Source: an uncultured Bacteroides sp.
GTDB lineage: Bacteria > Bacteroidota > Bacteroidia > Bacteroidales > Bacteroidaceae
Reading direction: 5' to 3'
Assembly (NCBI GenBank): GCA_900766195.1
Contig: CAAFUN010000152.1
Location: 1-19,253 of the forward strand
Length of the DNA: 19,253 bases
The position numbers and the translations under genes were made by a program. The notes under the pieces are model-generated. The model did no database searches and was not told the DNA's origin. It worked only from the letters and a program-made list of their open reading frames with translations. Below are positions 14,927-19,253 of the stretch, in pieces. How positions within the stretch are numbered: the stretch's first letter is position 1; each line of letters opens with the position of its first letter.

Positions 14927-16936
14927 TTAATCTTCTTTTCTCAATACCACAGCAGTTCTTGCAGGTAAGTAGAGCTTAAGCCACTCTTTTTTCTCTTCTT
15001 TATATAAAGGATCTGTAATTGTATAATGCTTCACACTGTCATCTGCAAAACCATATCCTCCATAAGCAGGGTTATCGGTATTCAATACAACCTTATATGT
15101 TCCGGGAGGAACAAGGAAACCATAATCAGTAAATGATTGTTTGGGATTAAAGTTGAATACAAAAATTAAATCTCCACGCTTATAGGCCAAAACTTGATCA
15201 CCATCATTGTGGTTAATCTCCTGAATAGGTGTATTCTGAAATCCTCGCACCTGCTTGATGACTTTTAGCATGTCTACATCAAAGTCCGCCAGATAATGAT
15301 AGGTCAGTTGTTTATTGTCAACCAAATCCCACTGTCTACGTGCATATTTATAGGACCAGCCATTTCCCTGACGAGGGAAGTCAATCCATTCGGGATGACC
15401 AAACTCATTACCCATGAAATTGAGATACCCACCATTTATTGTTGTAGCTGTTACTAAACGTATCATTTTATGTAAAGCTATGCCGCGATGTACAATATAG
15501 CTCTCATCACCTTTTTGCATGTGCCAATACATATCGGCATCTATTAACCGGAATATGATAGTTTTGTCTCCTACCAATGCCTGATCATGGCTTTCAGTAT
15601 AAGAGATTGTTTTCTCATCTTTACGTCTATTAGTCACTTCCCAAAAAATGCTGGAAGGTTTCCAATCTTCGTCAATTTTCTCTTTAATTATCTTAATCCA
15701 ATAGTCGGGAATGTTCATAGCCATGCGATAGTCAAAGCCATATCCCCCATCTTCTACTTTTGCAGCCAACCCGGGCATTCCAGAAACTTCTTCAGCAATA
15801 CTGATTGCTTGAAGATTGACAGAATGAATCAACTTATTCGCCAGAGTTAAATAACAAATGGCATTATCATCCTGATATCCATTAAAATAATCTCCATAGT
15901 CTGCGAATGATTCTCCTAATCCATGGCTGTAGTATAGCATGGAAGTAACACCATCAAAACGGAAACCGTCAAATTTATATTCATCCAGCCAGAATTTGCA
16001 ATTAGAAAGCAAGAAATGCAGCACTTCATTCTTTCCATAATCAAAGCAAAGTGAATCCCATGCCGGATGTTCACGACGAGCACCAGGATAGAAGTACTGA
16101 TTGGGATCACCAGCAAAATTTCCTAAACCCTCTACCTCATTTTTGGCAGAATGTGAGTGAACGATGTCCATAATAACAGAAATGCCCAAGCCATGAGCTG
16201 TATCTATCAGTTCTTTCAGTTCATCCGGTGTACCGAATCGTGAAGAAGCTGCAAAAAAATTGGAGACGTGATAGCCAAAACTTCCATAATATGGATGTTC
16301 TTGCAATGCCATAACCTGAATACAATTGTACCCTGCTTTAGCTATTCTGGGAAGTGTTTTTTCACGGAACTCATTATAAGTACCTACTTTCTCTTCCTGT
16401 TGAGCCATACCAATGTGGCATTCATATATTAGAAGAGGATCAATATTCGGCTTAAACGAACCGTTTTTCATCATGTAAGGATGCTCCGGTTGCCAAACCT
16501 GCGCATTAAAGATATGTGTATTGGCATCCTGCACAACGCGCGTTGCCCATGCCGGAATCCGTTCGCCTGCACCCCCACTCCAATGTACTATAAGCTTATA
16601 TAAATCTCCATGATTTATAGCATCAGCCGGCAATTCTATTTCCCAATTGCCATTATCAATCCGCTTCAGACTATATTTAATATCTTCTTTCCAATCATTA
16701 AATGTACCAACCAGAAAAATTTCTGTTGCGTGAGGGGCCCATTCTCGAAAAATCCATCCGTTATTTGTACGATGTAATCCAAAATATAAATATCCTGTAG
16801 CAAAATCAGACAGCTTTTGCTGTCCGTTATTAGTCAATTCGGCTTCTTTATTTAAAGCATGCTGATGACGTCCGATAATAGCGTCCGCATAAGGTTTTAG
16901 CCAGGAATCGTTTTTGATAATATTTAATGTTTCCAT
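14927..16936 (-). CDS. glgB: 1,4-alpha-glucan branching enzyme, eukaryote-like (GH13)
   Basis: Cuts alpha-1,4 glucan chains and re-attaches them by alpha-1,6 bonds during glycogen synthesis. 669 aa: an N-terminal carbohydrate-binding (CBM48-like) domain around 55-150 (WAPHATEIFLVGTFNDW, 66-82), a GH13 barrel with DIVHSHSAKNE (257-267), nucleophile D328 in GFRFDGVTSM, acid/base E382 in IAEEVSG, and D451 in YTESHDQALVGDK, then an all-beta C-terminal domain. The DIVHSHSAKN, ESHDQALVGDK and NFMGNEFGHPEWIDFPR motifs match the animal/plant-type branching enzymes (GBE1-like) more than E. coli GlgB. No other glycogen gene is in the window. It is last of three closely spaced genes, 33 nt after the YhcH-family gene. 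Confidence 0.94.
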   Translation of the reverse strand: METLNIIKNDSWLKPYADAIIGRHQHALNKEAELTNNGQQKLSDFATGYLYFGLHRTNNGWIFREWAPHATEIFLVGTFNDWKEDIKYSLKRIDNGNWEIELPADAINHGDLYKLIVHWSGGAGERIPAWATRVVQDANTHIFNAQVWQPEHPYMMKNGSFKPNIDPLLIYECHIGMAQQEEKVGTYNEFREKTLPRIAKAGYNCIQVMALQEHPYYGSFGYHVSNFFAASSRFGTPDELKELIDTAHGLGISVIMDIVHSHSAKNEVEGLGNFAGDPNQYFYPGARREHPAWDSLCFDYGKNEVLHFLLSNCKFWLDEYKFDGFRFDGVTSMLYYSHGLGESFADYGDYFNGYQDDNAICYLTLANKLIHSVNLQAISIAEEVSGMPGLAAKVEDGGYGFDYRMAMNIPDYWIKIIKEKIDEDWKPSSIFWEVTNRRKDEKTISYTESHDQALVGDKTIIFRLIDADMYWHMQKGDESYIVHRGIALHKMIRLVTATTINGGYLNFMGNEFGHPEWIDFPRQGNGWSYKYARRQWDLVDNKQLTYHYLADFDVDMLKVIKQVRGFQNTPIQEINHNDGDQVLAYKRGDLIFVFNFNPKQSFTDYGFLVPPGTYKVVLNTDNPAYGGYGFADDSVKHYTITDPLYKEEKKEWLKLYLPARTAVVLRKED

Positions 16937-16969
16937 ATAGGATGTATTTTTGAGTGATACTGGGTTCTA

Positions 16970-17416
16970 TTAAGCTTTTACTTTCACAATAATCTTTTTT
17001 ACGCCATCAGAAGAAATACCGGGAGCATGTCCATCTTGAGGAAAGAATATTGCAAACATTCCGGGTTTCACAGTAATATAGGACTGGGCGCCTCCCTCAA
17101 AGAATGTGATATCTTTTTCTTTACTATATTCAGCATTAGCCGGTAAGCAATCTTCTGCAGGTGTATATCCCATCACCTCTATTCCAGAAAGAGGTATTTG
17201 TATGTCTATGAATTCTTTATGAGTCTCTAACTTCGCATCTTCCTTAGACTTTGGCTTGGTCTGCGCAACATTAAGCACCAAATCTTTACCTTTTAATTCT
17301 AATTTACCTAATTCCAACTTGTTTAATTCATTCGATTTCAAAAAGTCAATAGCTTGAACAAACAAAGGATTTATTGAAGCATATTTATTTAAATTTTCTA
17401 ATCGGTCTATTATCAT
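16970..17416 (-). CDS. YhcH/YjgK/YiaL (TabA) family cupin-like protein
   Basis: A 148-aa single-domain protein. The family motif THKEFIDIQ is at residues 65-73 and FFPQDGHAPG at 124-133; H66 and H130 (with E64) are likely metal ligands in the double-stranded beta-helix fold. Relatives occur in sugar-acid gene clusters (YiaL, YhcH, EbgC) and as TabA, which affects biofilm in E. coli; the reaction is not established, and a sugar-binding or anomerase-type role is often proposed. It lies 33 nt before glgB and 39 nt after the DUF2461 gene, so it is probably co-transcribed, but I infer no shared pathway from that alone. Start ATG at 17416; length is normal for the family. Confidence 0.85.
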   Translation of the reverse strand: MIIDRLENLNKYASINPLFVQAIDFLKSNELNKLELGKLELKGKDLVLNVAQTKPKSKEDAKLETHKEFIDIQIPLSGIEVMGYTPAEDCLPANAEYSKEKDITFFEGGAQSYITVKPGMFAIFFPQDGHAPGISSDGVKKIIVKVKA

Positions 17417-17455
17417 AATGCTTAATGTTTTAAGTTAGTTCTAAATATTCATAAA

Positions 17456-18121
17456 TTACTCGAAGTCATCAATTGTAAAGTTCAAAAAATCGGCAAATGG
17501 CTTTAAACGCATAAAGACGTCACTTACTTGTTCCAGACAATCGGGGGCCTTGAAAAATGCATCGGATACATAGCAACAACAAGTATATTCTTTGCATTTT
17601 AAATAATCCAGATACTCATAATCTTTAGGAAAACCTTTTGGGGCCGTTTTCAAAAAGGACTCGCCAATAACAGGAAAATATTTTTTAAAGTCAGGATTCT
17701 CTACAATGGCACGATATTCGTCCATATTATCATATATTGCCTGACGAATAGCTTTAAGTACTGGTGAAGGAAGACAATAACTTCCACCCGCTAGCAAACA
17801 ATGGCCTGGCTCTATATGTAGGTAATATCCGCAATGATCCGACTTTTTTCCACGTGCGTTTATATAGCCTCCAAAATGAGTCTTGTATGGAGTCTTATCC
17901 TGCGAAAAGCGTGTATCCCTATATATACGATAAGTACAGTCTTTGGCTTCTACACCACGTATACTCTCGTCAAAAAGAGCGATTCTGGAAATAACAGCCG
18001 TCAAAAGCTTATCAAATTCAGCTCTTGCCTTATCATATTGATCACGATGAGTATTGAACCAATCTCGATTATTGTTAGCACCTAATTCTTCTAGAAAGTC
18101 GAATATAACAGGGATGTTCAT
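17456..18121 (-). CDS. DUF2461 (TIGR02453) family protein
   Basis: A 221-aa protein of unknown function. Features typical of the family: an N-terminal FLEELGANNNRDWFNTHRDQY segment region (residues 9-29), then YRIYRDTRFSQDKTPYKTHF (64-83) with conserved Arg and the KTPYK motif, then an aromatic GYYLHIEPG strand (98-106). No signal peptide or membrane segment. I start at the ATG at 18121; an in-frame TTG at 18148 would add nine residues but overlaps the putative promoter, and the shorter form begins right at the family's N terminus. It is first of three closely spaced genes leading to glgB. C189-C191-type clustered cysteines (TCCCYV) are visible late in the protein; whether they bind anything is unknown. 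Confidence 0.85.
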   Translation of the reverse strand: MNIPVIFDFLEELGANNNRDWFNTHRDQYDKARAEFDKLLTAVISRIALFDESIRGVEAKDCTYRIYRDTRFSQDKTPYKTHFGGYINARGKKSDHCGYYLHIEPGHCLLAGGSYCLPSPVLKAIRQAIYDNMDEYRAIVENPDFKKYFPVIGESFLKTAPKGFPKDYEYLDYLKCKEYTCCCYVSDAFFKAPDCLEQVSDVFMRLKPFADFLNFTIDDFE

Positions 18122-18484
18122 ATTTATATTTTCCTTATTATCTGACAAACTTACACATTATTTTCGTAACATGCTATAAACAGAGACAAAAAAAGAGGGT
18201 GAATTCTAAGGGACTTTTTAAATATGATTGAAATAAAAAAGTAAAAGAGCCTCTTTCTCTTTCGCTTAATTATTTTCTTTAGAGTACGACGAACAGAAGA
18301 AACAGGTCTTTACTGATTTAAAAGCCATATACTACATTGATTCGAAAGATATTGAGGATTTTTTTAATACTAAATCACCCTTTTACAGCAGAACAGCCGT
18401 TAAAAGCAGCATTAAACCACCATTTTATTGTTGTGCCACATTATATAAAATGTAGCTATACATATAGAATAACCTCTTAACAAC
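18122..18484. other. Intergenic region upstream of ffs, with an open-frame remnant
   Basis: No full gene. From 18270 to 18455 one plus-strand frame stays open for about 60 codons without an ATG or GTG start; its first half (EYDEQKKQVFTDLK and following) looks protein-like, the rest does not. It may be a decayed gene fragment or chance. The promoter of ffs should lie in its last 60 bp; TTG (18431-18433), 19 bp, TAGCTATA is a weak candidate. Confidence 0.4.
18146..18153 (-). promoter_or_regulatory. Candidate -7 box of the DUF2461-yhcH-glgB unit
   Basis: On the minus strand TAAGTTTG matches TAnnTTTG exactly, 24 bp before the ATG at 18121. Its overlap with the alternative TTG start argues against that start. 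No good -33 box is seen at 19-21 bp. Confidence 0.5.
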
Positions 18485-18595
18485 ATAGCCATAATTCCGG
18501 TTCCCGCGCGTGCCCCAGGCAGATCCGGTAGCGGAACCAGCCGGATGACGTATGCGCACCGGAGAGATCCCATGCGGGAGCCGAAGTTATGCTAT
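18485..18595 (+). ncRNA. ffs: Signal recognition particle 4.5S RNA, small bacterial type
   Basis: RNA that, with Ffh, forms the bacterial SRP for co-translational membrane targeting. The locus is a GC-rich island in AT-rich DNA. Its ends form a long stem: 18485-18507 pairs with 18574-18595, with one bulge (C18490), one mismatch and two G-T pairs. The tip reads GG-CAGA-TCCG-GTAG-CGGA-ACCA-GCC at 18518-18542, the layout of the Ffh-binding domain IV (in E. coli GG-UCAG-GUCC-GGAA-GGA-AGCA-GCC), followed by GATGACG (18544-18550), also present in E. coli 4.5S RNA. The apical loop is GTAG rather than GGAA. Length, about 111 nt, is near the 114 nt of E. coli. Exact ends are uncertain by several bases. 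Confidence 0.85.
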
Positions 18596-19253
18596 CGCAA
18601 AAGAAACAAAAGATAAGTGGTAAAATATGGTCTTATTTAAGCTGACCTCTTATTTAAAATCAAGTATTGTTGCCAAACAAACAACACTTATTATTTTGCA
18701 ACGATTCAATGCTTAAACCACAAATGAGATACATAAGTATATGCTGTCGCTCTTTACAAACAATATTTTAGTATTTTGAAGCAAACTGAGGTCGAATTTG
18801 GACAACTTTGCGCAAGAAAATTGCTTTTTAACTATTGCATAAAATTACCATATAATAAAGGATAAAAGTAGTGTATTCTATTTGTGAAAGCTAAAAATAT
18901 TATAAAAGAAATATGAAGTATATAGCTGATATTATGTACAGTACAATATTTATGGTATTATATCTAAGAGAAGAGATACAGCTTAAACCATTCTAAGAAA
19001 TGAATATTATACAAAACATAAAGTCTCTATTTAAGAAAAAATGCGTGTAGGATTGGAGTAATCCTACATGCATCCTACATTCGTCCTACACGCCAAAATA
19101 AGTGCATACCTCATTGAATATAAAACATTTGATAAAATCAGTGTAGGATGTAGGATAAAACATTAAAAAACTATTGTTTGTAATTGCTAGGATTTATATA
19201 GAAAGTAGCATAAAAGAACATTACCAATACGGTCACTGGCGCTAATGATGATA
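18596..19253. other. Gene-free right edge
   Basis: Very AT-rich, no convincing gene. A 27-codon frame from ATG 18913 to 18996 has no supporting evidence. The one striking structure is the TGTAGGAT cluster at 19043-19156, listed separately. A gene may begin beyond the window edge. Confidence 0.5.
19043..19156. repeat. Cluster of six TGTAGGAT-type sites with overlapping hairpins
   Basis: TGTAGGAT or its complement occurs at 19046-19053 (+), 19061-19068 (-), 19072-19079 (-), 19083-19090 (-, one mismatch), 19142-19149 (+) and 19149-19156 (+). The three minus copies are tandem with an exact 11-bp period. GTGTAGGATT (19045-19054) can pair with 19060-19069, or GCGTGTAGGA (19043-19052) with 19084-19093; the two foldings exclude each other. 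This could be an array of regulator sites or a switching RNA leader. Confidence 0.6.

Noticed and set aside
18122..18148. TTG start for the DUF2461 gene
   Set aside because: The TTG is part of an exact TAnnTTTG promoter box, and an ATG nine codons later fits the family start.
18485..18595. Integron attC site, invertible promoter or 6S RNA
   Set aside because: No attC consensus and no integrase; the arms are imperfect in a way that suits RNA pairing; the SRP RNA core explains the sequence better than 6S RNA.
18913..18996. 27-codon small open frame
   Set aside because: No promoter, weak ribosome-binding context and no recognisable sequence; length is expected by chance.

Overview
The window looks like a stretch of core chromosome from a Bacteroides or close relative (Bacteroidota). 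The genes have Bacteroides-type architectures (a Nudix-type xylose regulator with xylB-xylA-xylE, a GNAT/nitrilase fusion, a eukaryote-like glycogen branching enzyme). Intergenic DNA is very AT-rich, Shine-Dalgarno sequences are weak, and several genes have a Bacteroidota-type -7 box (TAnnTTTG). I see no insertion sequence, prophage, CRISPR array or conjugation gene.

Layout, left to right. (1) 97-2197, minus strand: lpdA then lplA, a two-gene lipoate/2-oxo-acid dehydrogenase unit. (2) 2543-3046, plus strand: a flavodoxin, divergent from lpdA. The shared 345-bp region holds two strong dyads, one an 11+11 bp palindrome with a 2-bp centre. (3) 3126-4658, minus strand: a GNAT acetyltransferase fused to a nitrilase-superfamily amidohydrolase. 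(4) 4659-5827: a 1.17-kb gap with no convincing gene but much small-scale structure (nested dyads, a 22-bp-period repeat array, distant inverted repeats, a hairpin downstream of the xyl operon). (5) 5828-11179, minus strand: the xylose operon, transcribed in the order Nudix-type regulator, xylulokinase, xylose isomerase, MFS xylose transporter, with hairpins between genes. (6) 11560-12447, plus strand: fabD, followed by a bidirectional terminator. (7) 12562-14691, minus strand: tex. (8) 14788-14861, minus strand: tRNA-Arg(TCT), with its own promoter and terminator. (9) 14927-18121, minus strand: a DUF2461 gene, a YhcH/TabA-family gene and glgB, closely spaced. (10) 18122-19253: no convincing protein gene, but a GC-rich island at about 18485-18595 folds into a long hairpin and carries the SRP RNA core, so I call it the 4.5S RNA gene (ffs) on the plus strand. 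The right edge has a cluster of six TGTAGGAT-type sites.

How the genes work together: the xyl operon is a self-contained route for taking up D-xylose, isomerising it to D-xylulose and phosphorylating it to D-xylulose 5-phosphate, with its own regulator. lplA and lpdA serve lipoate-dependent 2-oxo-acid dehydrogenases whose E1/E2 genes are not in the window. fabD, tex, tRNA-Arg and ffs are housekeeping genes.

I found no obviously new multi-gene system. The points most worth following are non-coding: the repeat- and dyad-rich gap between the xyl operon and the GNAT/nitrilase gene, the flavodoxin palindrome, the SRP RNA locus and the right-edge TGTAGGAT cluster. All calls come from reading the sequence; no database search or folding program was run.
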